Shown: piece by piece, positions 44,640 to 56,399 of the stretch
Position numbering within the stretch: the first letter of the stretch is position 1
Layout: each line of letters begins with the position of its first letter
Source of the DNA: Macrophomina tecta
Taxonomy: Eukaryota; Ascomycota; Dothideomycetes; Botryosphaeriales; Botryosphaeriaceae
Length of the DNA stretch: 64,000 bases
Direction of reading: 5' to 3'
NCBI GenBank assembly: GCA_024180945.1
Contig: JAKSGN010000043.1
Coordinates: 1-64,000 of the forward strand
Notes under the pieces: model-generated
The model's database searches: none
What the model was told of the DNA's origin: nothing
What the model saw: only the letters and a program-made list of their open reading frames with translations
Translations under genes and position numbers: made by a program

Positions 44640-47600
44640 ATAGTTAGGGCTTAGCTACTAATAAAATATCTTTATTTCTAGCAGTTATTATAAGCGTATT
44701 TAGTATATAGCGCCTCTCTCGTCTAATAACGCTTAACCTCTTATAGATTACTAATACTAGATCTATCTATTATATTTATAATAAGTTTATAAAGAGCCGG
44801 TTTAAGAAGACACGCGATATAGGTCTAGATAACTATATTACTATAGATAATAGCTAGATTCTAATTAAATTATTCGGAGAAGTAATAGTTAAAGTATATA
44901 ATAATAAGGGGCCTTGTGTTATAATACTTCTAGACGTTACTTATATACTATTATTTATAGCTAACCTCGTGTTAGTTACTAAGGCAAGAGAAAAAGGAAT
45001 TAAAATAGATACTAGCCATATATACCTCTATAAAGGCGACTTTATTATTAGTAACTTAACTTTTAAATATAATTACTTCTTTATAGAGTATAACCCGGTA
45101 GTAGATATACTAAAGGTTAACTTAAACCTAGTTATTCGCTTACTACTAGTAATATAATAGCATAAGATCTTTACTTATATAAACTAAGCTATTATTAAGA
45201 CTATTCTAAATACTATAGAGGGTATAGCACTTACTAAAGAACAACTACCTTAGTACTATAATATATATACGCACTAAAGCTTATTAATAAATCTCTTAGT
45301 CTTTATAATATAAAGAATTATCTAAGGAACTGTTCTACTACCTATTATTTAATTTAGTCTAGCTAATTCGAGCTAATAATAGGTATTAGTAGCTTATATA
45401 TATTAAGTATATAGCAACAAAGTTTACATTTAGTAAAACGTATTTATCTAAGGACTAGTATAATAAGATTATTCTTAATGTTATCTAGATAATTAAGACT
45501 AGATTTAATAGAATAGTTATATTCTTTCGATTAGATAGAGAAACTTTGCTATTATATAAGTTTAGATAGTAGCTTAGATATTAGAAAATTATCTATAAGG
45601 TATTAGCTCCTTATACGCCATAATAAAACGGATTATTAGAAAGATCTAGATATATAATTATTTTAAAAGCTCGTATACTTCGAGTTAGTGCTAGCTTACC
45701 AGAAGGACTATAGCTAGAGATTATAAAGATAGCTATATACCTTTATAATAAAACCCTAATAAAGCGTTATTAGTAGAAGACCCTATTTAAGATAGTCTAT
45801 AATAAGTAGCCTAATATCGCTTACTTACGTATATATAGTTATAAGGCCTACTTATTACTTAAGACGATTCTACGTAATAATAAGCTAGATAAATGCATTC
45901 TTATTAGCTACCTAGTTAGCTATAATTCTACTAATATTTACTATATCTAGTATCTACTAAGTAACCGAATCATGCGTATACGAGATATTACGTTTAATAA
46001 ATCTAGTAAATTCTCCTAAGAACATCTAGAATAATTTTAGATAGCGAAATAAGGAGAACCTTAAGCTACCTCTATTATTCCTCGTATTAGGCTAAACGAA
46101 GAAGATATTATTTATACTAATAAGAAGTCTAAGGCCTTATTAGATAAGCAAAATAACTAATATTCTAGGTAATACTAGGAATGAGCTAGAGCTAAGGCCT
46201 TAAGTAAGCTATATAAGCCTTAAAGCACCTAAATACTATTACTATTACTAAGTAATCGCTCTAGTAGTATGCTAGTAGAGTAGATTCTACTATAATAACT
46301 AGCCTCTTAAAGCTTAGGGGGTAAAGAATAACCTTGACAACTCGATCCTCTTATACCTATTCGATATAATACTAAACCTAATCCGGGTGCTATAGCTAGA
46401 AACTATGCACCTAGAGATTAAGATATTTTAGCTAATATTAATCCAAACCTTATTATCTAAGAAAAACGCATACGAAAAGTACGCTAAGAGCATAAGACTC
46501 GTAGGTAAGTATATATAGTACTAATTACTAATAATATATTTAGCTATTAAACGTTTATTAATACCTTTACGGCTATATTAAATATAGAGAGCCTAGAGAC
46601 CGAAACTAAGTAATTAAAGAATCTTCCGAGAATTTATAGAGATAATTTACTATCTAAACCTCGCTTCTATAAGAAGATTTTTAGCTATTCGCTACGCGAG
46701 TATCTACTTAAGGCCGTTAATACTGAACTCTAGAAGGTCTAGGGTAAGGGGGTATAAAAGGTGGTTCTATTTAATAAAGTATAGAAGCTCTAAAAAGAGA
46801 TTATTCCGCTTACCTAGGTATTTAAATATAAGTTTAATAAACATGGCTAGCTTATTAAGGTTAAAGCTCGTATTTATATAAGAGGTAATCTTTAGACCTT
46901 AGTAGTAGATACTTTTATAGCTATCCTAGCCTCTTAGATTTTCTAAGTATTAATTATAATTATCTGCGCTTTCAACTTAGAAATACATTAGTATAATATT
47001 ATTAATATATTCCTGTATATTACTCTTTAGAAAAAGACCTTTTATTATTTATCTAAAGATATAGATCTTTCTCGCGACTAAATTCTACTCCTTCTCTATA
47101 CTCTATATAAATTAAAGAAATTACTATCTCTTTAGTAAAAGTACCTCTATTAGTTACTTAAGGAGCTAGGACTAGAATCTATACTAAATACTCTATATCT
47201 TTATACTAATAATTATCTATTCATCTTTTTCTTTATAGATGATATTATTATGGCTTATTATAAGTAGAATAAGTAATACATAAATATATTTTAAAAGAAT
47301 CTCTTTCAATATTATAAAATATAAATACTTAGAGAAGTTTAATAGTTCCTTACTCTACGTATTATTAGGGACCGATAGTAATACCTCTTATAGCTTTTAT
47401 AAGAGTCGTATATTACTAGTTTAGTTACTAAGTATAACATTAAGAAAATCTACTTTCTAGTAATACCTCTTCTATTAAATAAAGTACTCGAATCTAATTA
47501 AGGAACATATATAAGCCCTTAAGATATTTACGCTTTTTAAAGTAAGATCGGCTTAGTTTAGTTTACTACTATAAGTATGCGTGTAGATATTACTTATACG

Positions 47601-48360
47601 TGTTTAATACTCTTATTCTACCTTACTAATCCCTTACCCCGCTATCTAGAATTAGTATAAAGGCTCCTTAGTTACTTAGCTAGAACTAAGAAGTTTATTT
47701 TATACTATTAAGGCTTTCTTAAGGATGAGAAGAATATCTTTATAATTAGTAATAACGCTATATACGGTAATAATTATAATATATAAAGAAGCTACTAAGG
47801 CTTAATTATTATACTATACGGCGTACCTATTAATTAGAAGGTAATAAAATAGCTAACTATTACTATCTTAACTATAAAAGCTAAGCTTCTTACTTTATTA
47901 GAAGCTGCTAAGTAGTACTTCTAGTAGAAATAGTTTTTCCATAGTATTTAATTTAATCTAGGCCACCGGATTAACGTATAGTATAATAATATGCAAACAT
48001 TACGTTTAATATAAGAAAATATAGAAAAGCTTACTACCCGGCTCTATTATATTAATATTTATTACTATTAGTTATGTTAAGAGGCCCAAGTAGGAAATAT
48101 TTACTTACGCTAAACGCCTATAGTAGCTATAATTATAGATAGCCTTACTAAAGCGTTATCTAGGTAAAAGTATAACTAATTTATAAAGAGCGTTGGCTTA
48201 GTACCTTTTAAGAACTAGCACGCTTTATTTCTACTTTTTCTCTACTTAAAGTATACTTTTTCTTCACTTTCTTATCTTTGCGTCTATTATACTTTTTAGG
48301 ATTCAATACCCTATATAATTTTTATAGTTTAATACTATTATTTTTAACCTTTTTTATCGC
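44640..48360 (+). pseudogene. Copia E pol remnant (protease, integrase, RT, RNase H)
   Basis: Protease about 44700-45160, including an uninterrupted 62-codon stretch at 44969-45157 (KGIKIDTSHIYLYKGDFIIS). Integrase about 45240-46020, with APYTP, NGLLERSRYII and LPEGL, then YLVSYNSTNIYYI. RT about 46690-47450, with the box at 47221-47260 reading FFFIDDIIMAYY, so the Asp pair is still intact. RNase H about 47560-48200. This is the best preserved copia pol in the window, although it still carries many TAG/TAA codons. Confidence 0.88.
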
Positions 48361-48394
48361 ACACTTCCCTATTAGGCAAGGTACGAAGGGGGTA

Positions 48395-48540
48395 TATTAG
48401 AATATAGCTATATACGAGTGCATAGATGCATTCTAAAGTAGTTAGCTTTAGATTTTAAGAATAAGAGGTAACTCCTAAGCCTCTTTCTCCTAATATATAC
48501 TACTTATTATCTAGTAATTGCGATTCTATCTAATCTAATA
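48395..48540 (+). repeat. 3' LTR of copia E
   Basis: TATTAGAATATAGC to CTAATCTAATA, preceded by the polypurine tract. Confidence 0.9.
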
Positions 48541-51500
48541 AGAGGACTGTTAAAAATACTCCGTAGAATATATTTTAGTTATTCTAAACTATTTTAAGAA
48601 GTACTATATACGTATATCTTCTATTATATCTAGTACTTCTCCTACTATTTACTTCCTTAGGTAGAATATTCTCTATAGAGACTCTACCTAAAACTTTATT
48701 TCTATAAGGTGCTCTATTACCTATAGAGGTGCCTAGAGCGGGTAGAATATTATATTAGACTAGTAGAAGGGGTAGACAACTACTAACTAGCGTAGGAGTT
48801 AATTTATATAAGTCCTGCTAGCCGTTTTAGTTAATAGTACCTAAAGGCTTAGAGGGGCCTAGTAATAGTAAATAAGAGGTTTCCCATCTTAAATTAGTAG
48901 TAGGAACTTATAGCTACTCTTAAATCTCCTAGGATTTCGACTCTACGTCTTATGTGGACGTAGTTTATTATTATAGAATCTGCACTATAATAGTATTATT
49001 ATTAGAGTTCTATTTAGGCTCCTAAGGATAACTAATTTCTAGAAGAGAAATATAAATAGTTTCTATAAACTCCGGGCCTTCCGTAGCTAGTAGCTAGAAG
49101 AGGTCTAGATCTTTAGATTAGTAGAACTCGTTCTTCTTAAAAATAATATCTCTAGTATAGATAATCTTCTATTAGCTAGGTAACTAGATTCAAAAAATAA
49201 TCTTAAGTTATAACTAAGTAGATAACTAAGGTATATACATTCCGCGAGCTTCTAAGCTCTAGGGATTTCCTTAATTAGGGTATATACTCTATAACTATAA
49301 GTACGAAGATAGAAGAGATCTAGTTTATTACTAGTAATAGATTAAAATAGTATTTTCTAATTAAGGTGTGCTTAAGGAGTTCTATTATATAAATAGCCTA
49401 CTACTTTAATAATTTTAGGCTAGAGATTCTTAGATAGGTTAGTACTAACTCTTATTACTCTTATTTTAGTAAGAATTACACCCCCTAATCTTTCTACATA
49501 GCTATTTTATATAGATCTAGTATAGAAGCCTCGAGAGTAATATCTTACTATATAAGCTAATACTTAAGTTCTAATCTAATTATATATTCTCTATTTATTC
49601 TAAGATAGGCTACTATTTTATTATAGCGTGACTTAATAGCTTTAATTATAAAAATAACTAAATTTATAATTTCTAACTTATATCTATGTGTAATGACAAA
49701 TATAAAGCCGTAAGTTATATAGATAAAGTAAGACATTTACTTATCTTAATTATAATTAGGCTAAAGCTAAGTAAGGTCGAATAAGATTTAATAAAAGAAT
49801 TTCTTTAAGTCCTACTTCTTTAAAGGTAATCTAGAAATAATTCTATAGGTTTTCGTAACTATATAGGCCTTATATTACGTTATAATTAGAGCTACTAGCT
49901 TAGAAAGAACTATTACTTCTTATAAGTTCTCTTAGAGGTATTAAATAGTTTTAGGGCTTATATAAGCCATGGTTTAATACTATCGGTATATAGAGGCTTT
50001 GCGTACAATTACCAAAAATATAGAATTAATAGTTAGTTATAAATTATTATACTTAAGTAGGTAGTAACTATAGATTAGTTAAATCTTATAAAATTATCTT
50101 TTTTTAATAACGAGTATTATAATTTCTATATTCTATATAATCTCTTTTTCTCGTGCCTTAGAGGTAGATATAAGATTTACTATAAAGAATAGTATATAGG
50201 TAACTTTCTAGAGGGTAATAGTTACTTATCTATTATTAGTTTAGATAGTAATAACTATAGTTTCCTAGGCTTTAATCTTATTAATATCTATACTAGCTCT
50301 TACGTTTTTCTCTAGTAGTACCTTACAGGTTTGCTTAAAGCGGTAGAATATAGTTTAATTATAGATATAGATATTAGTTCTAGAATTAAGTATCTAGAAA
50401 TTAGACACAACTTCGGTATAAGTAGAAAATAAACTATAGTAAGTAGTATAAGATATATTTTTCTACGTAGCCTTAATCTTTCTTTACTAATTCTTAATTA
50501 ATCTTTTTATCTTTTTCTTAAAGTTCTTATTCTTAAGTCTTCTAGCTACTTCTACCTTCTTTATAGAATCTAGCTAGAAGTCTAATAACTTAGCTATAGA
50601 ATTTAGGTAAGGGTATTATTTATACTAGTATATTTCTTTATAGAAATACTTAGGAGGCTTAGTAAGAGCTTAATTACCCCTAAAGATAGTTAGAAAGGCT
50701 AAGTAGAATTTACTTTTTCTAAGGTTCTTATATACCTAGTCTTTCTAGTAATAATTACGGTATAATTTAATAAGTATTACCAAATCTTTAATTCTAGTAA
50801 TTAAATTAGAGTTCTAGGCTTAAATTACAGCTACCTAGGTAGGTTCTAGAGGTTTAAGAGTATATAGAAAGTCTAAAATAGGTTTACATCTCTAGAGTTC
50901 TATAAGATCTTAATTCTTTACTTTAGTATAGAAGCTTTTCTAATCCTTAAGCTAGGAATCGATATTCTAAAGGCGTGGAGGCTTATATAGGCGTTAGTAT
51001 TAGAACTAAAGCTCTATACGCTTAGCTTTATTAGTTAGATAGAGGCAGCCTTTAAGGTCTCGAAGGAGGTTCTATAGATAAGCTTCTATTATAGTAATAA
51101 AGTATCGAATTATAGGGGGGCCTTAGGCCCGAACTCGATAAGGTTAGAAGAAAGAACTAAATTTCTATCTATATATTTCTATCTATTCTTCTAACTAAAG
51201 GAGAATAAGTGTCCTTAAATATATAACTCTAAAATAGTATAACCGAGGAATTAAGAATATCTGAGGAAAAGTAGAAGATTCGAGGTATAGAAAATACTAA
51301 GAAAGAAATTAATATAGAGCCTAAGAAAGTAATAATAAATATTATCTAAAAAATAAGAGGATTCTAGTTAATATAAAGCTAAAGTTATCGGTAGTAATTA
51401 TATTAAAAATAAGAGATATAAGTTTCTTAAATGCCTTTACCTACTCTTAATAGCGGGTGTAGTTATAGTAGAACTATTCTCTACGAAGCTTAAAGAGTTC

Positions 51501-52012
51501 GAGCTAGATTAGATCGATTACTTCTTTAGTGTCTTAAGGAATAGTAGGTAAAATAGATTTTATTAAGTAATCTAGCTTAGCTTCTATATTAGGGTTAATA
51601 AAATGCTAGATATTATTAACTTAGGCTTAGATTCTAATAGTACGGAGCTATTTAGTCTAATTAAAAGGTTTAGAGAGGTAAATAGACTTCTTAGTTAACT
51701 TAGTTATATTTACTTAATATAAATAAGTCCTTAGTATAGGTGTAAGGTTCTATAGAAAAGTAATAGCGTAGCTTAGTACTACTTAAGGTAAAGATAAGTA
51801 TATACAGGCTCTAGGTTCTTAGTAACGTATTAGTTTAGTAAAAGTAAGTGCTTAAGTAATAGGCTTCTTAGTGTAAAAGATATTATTATAGGCATAGAAT
51901 TTATAAAATAAAGAGTTAGTAATTAGGTAATTTATATATTAATAAAGTGCTAGGGTTCCTAATATAAAAGGTAGCTAGTAGTGAAGAGTACGCATTACTA
52001 GGCTTATAACTA
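48541..52012 (-). pseudogene. Copia F, 3'-truncated: gag, protease and integrase remnant
   Basis: Minus-strand copia sequence. Leader and gag lie at about 52000-50550, protease at about 50450-50200 (a DTSSNIYIYN stretch matching the DSGAS-type active site region), and integrase at about 50150-49250. It ends inside the region between integrase and RT at 48541, so RT, RNase H and the 3' LTR are missing. The primer-binding site complement GGCTTATAAC ends at 52012. Stops are TAG/TAA. It differs from copia C, D and E by eye. Confidence 0.75.
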
Positions 52013-52208
52013 TTAAATAGTAAGGAATTAAGGTTCACTATTACCTTATTAAATAGTATTAAAGCGATAGTATATATATATAATAGTAGGGAGGGTATAT
52101 AAGGTAATAATAATATCTTAGTAGTATAATACTAAAAGTATAAAACTAGTGGTTAAAAAGATATGAATAGCGGTAATCCATAATAGTAATAGTAATAATA
52201 GTTAATAG
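52013..52208 (-). repeat. 5' LTR of copia F, outer end uncertain
   Basis: Begins TATTAAATAGTAAGG next to the primer-binding site. The inner end is secure; the outer end near 52208 is only a guess from an AATAATA terminus, as no second copy exists here. Confidence 0.4.
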
Positions 52209-52213
52209 TAAGA

Positions 52214-52500
52214 CTAGTAAGATATCTTTTTCTCGGTAAGCTTAATACCTTCTTTAAACTTACCATCGAGTATTACTTTAAATACCGGTAAGATAAGAGA
52301 TAATACTTTAGAGAATACTATAAGCTTAAGAGTCTCCAGTTTCTTTTCTTCAGTCTTTTTATCCGAGGCTTTAGAGGTAACCTCGCTAAACGGCTCCTAG
52401 TAAAGTTATAAAAGAACATCCCTATCGAAATTAATTACGACTCTAGATAATATAGTAGAGATAATAAAGCAAGTATTTAACGTCTAGATAGAACTAGATT
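52214..52500 (-). pseudogene. Unidentified coding remnant
   Basis: A minus-strand frame of about 95 codons with only three internal stops, all TAA or TAG. It includes EPFSEVTSKASDKKTEEKKL and LSLILPVFKVILDGKFKEG before a TAG at 52216-52214. Composition is protein-like (charged then hydrophobic segments) but I recognise no family. It lies between the copia F LTR and pogo2, in the DNA into which pogo2 inserted. It could be a host gene fragment or part of an unrecognised element. Confidence 0.35.
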
Positions 52501-52609
52501 TATAATAGAGGCTTTATAAATCGGCTAATATAGTTAATAACCGAGCTACGTATATAACCGAGCTACGTACTCTACTAATACTATATAACTTTGCAGGCTA
52601 ATATCTTAA

Positions 52610-53889
52610 TACTATAATAAGCTATTATAATATAATAAGTTTATTTAGAATTTTTAGATTTATTAGTATCTAGCTTATAGGTATATAAATTATATTCTAG
52701 TATACCGTAGCACCTATAGTACCTTTATTATATTATATTTCTACCCATACGCGCTCTCTTCGAAGACTTCCTACTCTTATCCCACCTATCTATATTACTA
52801 GGAGCTATTAATTTAGCTATCTTCTCTACCGTTAAGAATTCTTTAGTCTAGATATACTTTCTCTTACCTAATTTTTATTTAGTTAATGTCTTATTAGCCT
52901 CCCGCAAGTTAGTTACTTTAGTGTATAATAATACTAGTTTGTGTGCTATTACTATAGTACCTTTTATTAGCTAAACCACAGCTTCTTTTAAGAAACTTAG
53001 CAAAGAACCTATAGAAGGTAGAATCTTATTAAGAATAAAGACTAATTAGAAGTCTACTTCGTAAAGAGTGCACAGTATTTTAGGCTCCTAAGGAGTGGTC
53101 TCTAGGATAGGTAGCATTAGCATACGAAGCTTTATATTAAGCTTAGATAGTACTACATCTAGGTCTAGTAGAACTAGCCTAGCGCCTCTAAAGCTTATAA
53201 GAATATTCTTCTTCTTAAAAACCCGGGCGTAAGCTACCCTAAAGGCTAGAAGAAACTCGGTCTTAGAGATATAGATAACGTACCTACGCGCTAAGGCCGA
53301 GATCTTATTACCGTACACATGCTTTAACGGCGAATAGTAACCCATATTAAGTAGCTATAATAGGTGCGACGCGTATAGAGGTATATAGAGAGCGATAATT
53401 CTATTCTCTATATAGAAATCCTAGAAATCCTTCGAGTTATAGCTCTCGTAACCGTCGATTATAAGCAGCCGGTGCATGCCTACGATACGCGACTTTATAT
53501 ACGCGTTAAAATACTTTAACTACGCTACTCCGAGCTCGTTAGTCGTCTAGCCATTCTCGATAACTTTATTAGGCTAGTCTTTAGGCATAAGACCATTCTA
53601 GTACTAGGTAGAGATATACTTCTTACTTATAAAGATAATAAAGAGGGGAATTATAGAGCCGTTAGCGTAGATATATTTAATCGCGGTAGTCTACTCGCGA
53701 TTATCTAGCTATACTAGTTTTCCTTTACCGCCGCGCTTTTCTAAGTCTATAACTACATACTATGTCGAGATTACACCTATTATAAAGCTAGTCTCATTAA
53801 AGTTATAGCTATCTTTATCTAGGATACCGTACTTCACCTTTATATTATGCACTAGCTCGAACTACTTACTAATTATCTCTAGATCTTCG
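52610..53889 (-). pseudogene. Pogo2 transposase, catalytic and C-terminal part
   Basis: Continues from 54507 after the solo LTR. The DDE region includes MHRLLIIDGYESYNSKDF near 53470 (ancestral DGHESH-type, His changed to Tyr) and HLLQLLN just before an uninterrupted 85-codon run at 53345-53088 (MGYYSPLKHVYGNKISALAR, later SFRGARLVLLDLDVVLSKL). The C-terminal third is basic (ANKTLTK, KRKYI) and ends with a YRCYGILEYNLYTY stretch resembling a mutated zinc knuckle. The last catalytic Asp (QPLD in relatives) reads Asn. Stops are TAG/TAA. Confidence 0.85.
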
Positions 53890-54501
53890 TGTAAAGCGCT
53901 GAGGCTTGGGTGGAGGATTACTAAGCTATATTATAAATAATAAAGCCTAGTAAGCAGTCGAAAGGAGATAACTCTCTAAGAGAGAAGTAGATAAGAGATT
54001 TAATAAAGAAGAATAAGAGGGGAGGTAAAGATATAGAATAAAGCTTTTATTAGCCTATATTCCGTTTATTAGTATTGCGCATCTTAAAGAACGAAACTAC
54101 GGTGCTATCTAGGGCTTCTTATATATACTTATTCCTTATATAAGTAGATCCTTCTAGATATACCGTATTAGAAATCCAATGAGGGTGATTTATAAGAAAT
54201 AAGATTCTAGCCCCAATCCTTATCCATTTTATATAATTTTTATATCATAATAACTAAAACTGATTGAACTTTTATAATGTATAAAAGGAATTTTGGAAGG
54301 GGCTATACCCGTTTAGTTATTAGTCAGTGAAGTGGGGTGGCGAATTTTACTACCTCGGTTTGCCACTGTGGTTTGCCACCGCAGTTTGCCACTGCTATAG
54401 CTCCGAGGTATATTTATTATATACCTTAGGTAGTATTCTAATACCTAAGGTAATATATTAATAAGCTACGCTTATACAAGCTTACTTATTAATATTTAAC
54501 A
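53890..54501. repeat. Solo LTR of family G, copy 2
   Basis: 612 bases, TGTAAAGCGCTGAGG to ATATTTAACA, with perfect CTTCG duplications (53885-53889, 54502-54506). It is less mutated than copy 1 at 19336-19945, and the TTTGCCAC tandem units near 54350-54395 are well kept. Confidence 0.93.
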
Positions 54502-54506
54502 CTTCG

Positions 54507-54800
54507 TTTAAGGCTCGCTGACGATTATAGAAACATATTATCTAAACCTTAAGCGTAGGCGATCGCTTAATAAGATTATTTACCTAGCGCTTATCTATTA
54601 GCTTACTACCCTGCTCTACTAGCAACCTATCAGCTATTACTCGTATAGCAAGCTTTATAGGTGGAAACCCTCTTAAATTCTAGTCTAATATACGCTTAAC
54701 TATTACTAGCTTCTCTTTCTTACTAAGCTTTCATCTATTGGCCTCGTAATCGCATCGGGGAATCGCTCTACTACGTCAGCTACGGAGCGTACTTAGAAAA
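54507..54800 (-). pseudogene. Pogo2 transposase, N-terminal DNA-binding part
   Basis: Minus strand reads IVKRILD, then LRGFPPIKLAIRVIADRLL, LIDKR, NNLIKRSPTLK and YNRQRALNEV, the CENP-B/Tc5-type helix-turn-helix domain of fungal pogo transposases. It is cut at the family G solo LTR within the RALNE stretch and resumes at 53889. A few TAG codons stand at Trp or Gln positions. Confidence 0.82.
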
Positions 54801-55025
54801 ATGGCGTAGAGGGCCGCAGCGCGTTGCTCACTTAAAGACGCGTTTCGTTTATAAGATTATATAGCTAGCTTAATTCTCACTTCGTTAGAAGATATTAGGG
54901 TATAGTATTATAGATACATCGCATCTAAAGATAGGTAGAATAGATTTTAGTAGTAGGGTATACAGCTTAGTTATATACGCAGCTTGGTTATTAACTACGT
55001 TATTATATTAGTATTAATTAGTAAG

Positions 55026-55163
55026 TATTAGAATATTACGTATATATACGATAAACTTTAGCTTAGTTATAGAAGAGGACGAATAAGAGGACTCTCCTAA
55101 GCATTCCTCTTATACCTTATACCACTCATTCTTAATTAATGGTATCACTACTAAATTCTAATA
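55026..55163 (+). repeat. 5' LTR of copia D2
   Basis: TATTAGAATATTACG to AAATTCTAATA, the RIP-mutated counterpart (reverse orientation) of 35249-35385. Confidence 0.9.
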
Positions 55164-55508
55164 GTTATAAGCCCGGATATGCATTTAATACCTTCTACCA
55201 TCTAAAGCATTATCTATAACTACTTTTTAGTCGTTCTAAGGCATCTAGTCGAAATCCGAAGTAGCTTAAGCATATAGTGCCACTAGTAGCACGTAACCTT
55301 AACCGTTATTAGCTAACCAAAGGCATATACTACGGTATAATAATAGCTAATAATAGCTAACTGCATCTATTATAGCGTAGCTACGCGTATAAGCGAGTTA
55401 TAGCTAATAGCATTATTATATTTCTAAGCGATTAGTCGATCTATTCGGCCCATTTTACCGTGTGACCGACGAACCGATCTAATTAATAACGCATTAAAAT
55501 AAATAACT

Positions 55509-56360
55509 ATGACATCCTCGAAGTTAATAATCGTTTTAAAAGGCTCTTAAGACTGGGATATCTAGTTTAACCTTATCTAATTATGCGCACAACATGCTAA
55601 TATATTTAAATACATCGATTCGAGCAAGCTAGAACGTCTAGTATAATTTACGGCACTAGTTAAGCCGACTCGATAATAAGAATAGACGATTAACTATTAC
55701 CGTCTCGATCTCAATAACTATAAGAAGAAAAAGAAGAACTATAAACGTATCTATAAGAAAATTAACGATCTTTTAATAGTTATTAATAACTCTATAGGAG
55801 CCTCGCTTTAATCGATTCTTTAAAATCTTTCTAATACGCACCCTTATTATTAACTTAGAGCCCTATAAGCAATAATTAAGCTATCTACCGCTATATAGAA
55901 ACGCCTTATCGTTAACTAGCTTCGCTAGCTAGAAAAGCCTCCTAATAATTAGAATATAGATAAGTAGCTAAACTAATAGAAAGAAATAGTTTATAAAGCT
56001 AAAGCCCTAAAGATATTAGAGGTTATATTAAGGCGAGGTATTAATGCCTTTCTTAATTTACTTCTTTCATACGACTCTAAATATACTATAATAGCTATTA
56101 GAGAGTCTTCTAAAACAGCGAATACCGAACTAAAAGTTACTAACTATATTACTAATTACCGAGAGCATGTAAGGTGCAAGCAAGTAGCCTAAGGTAAAGA
56201 TACTACTTAAATAATAATAATAGTAATGCTTCATGGTAAACTCTAATTAGGAGGTCTACTACTAAGGCCGTGCCTATATAGTATACTTTACTAAATAGCT
56301 AAATGCTACTACCTAAATGAACAAATACACCTATTAGGGTAAAAGCTAAAGAAGAACATT
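55509..56360 (+). pseudogene. Copia D2 gag remnant
   Basis: ATG at 55509 (MTSSKLIIVLKG), then FKYIDSSKLERLV and a Lys/Tyr-rich part (NNYKKKKKNYKR). It matches the D1 gag start at 34904. Frame continues with TAG/TAA interruptions to the zinc-knuckle area near 56280. Confidence 0.75.
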
Positions 56361-56399
56361 TAGGCTTAACTTTAAAAGAAGATAAGTAATTTACGTACT

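Larger units (their letters stand above)
43118..48540 (+). mobile_element. Copia E, full length
   Basis: 5423 bases with LTRs of 145 (43118-43262) and 146 bases (48395-48540), a primer-binding site GTTATAAGCCCGG right after the first LTR and a polypurine tract (GAAGGGGG) right before the second. The flanking five bases are CTATT and AGAGG and do not match; the left neighbour is gypsy B3 gag and the right neighbour copia F. Heavily RIP-mutated. Confidence 0.9.
52533..54995 (-). mobile_element. Pogo-type DNA transposon (pogo2), split by a solo LTR
   Basis: Terminal inverted repeats start GTTAATAACCGAGCTACG on the left (52533) and GTTAATAACCAAGCTGCG on the right (complement, ending 54995). TA duplications are at 52531-52532 and 54996-54997. 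Without the 612-base solo LTR and its 5-base duplication it is 1846 bases, close to pogo1. Its termini differ from those of pogo1, so it is a different family. Confidence 0.9.
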
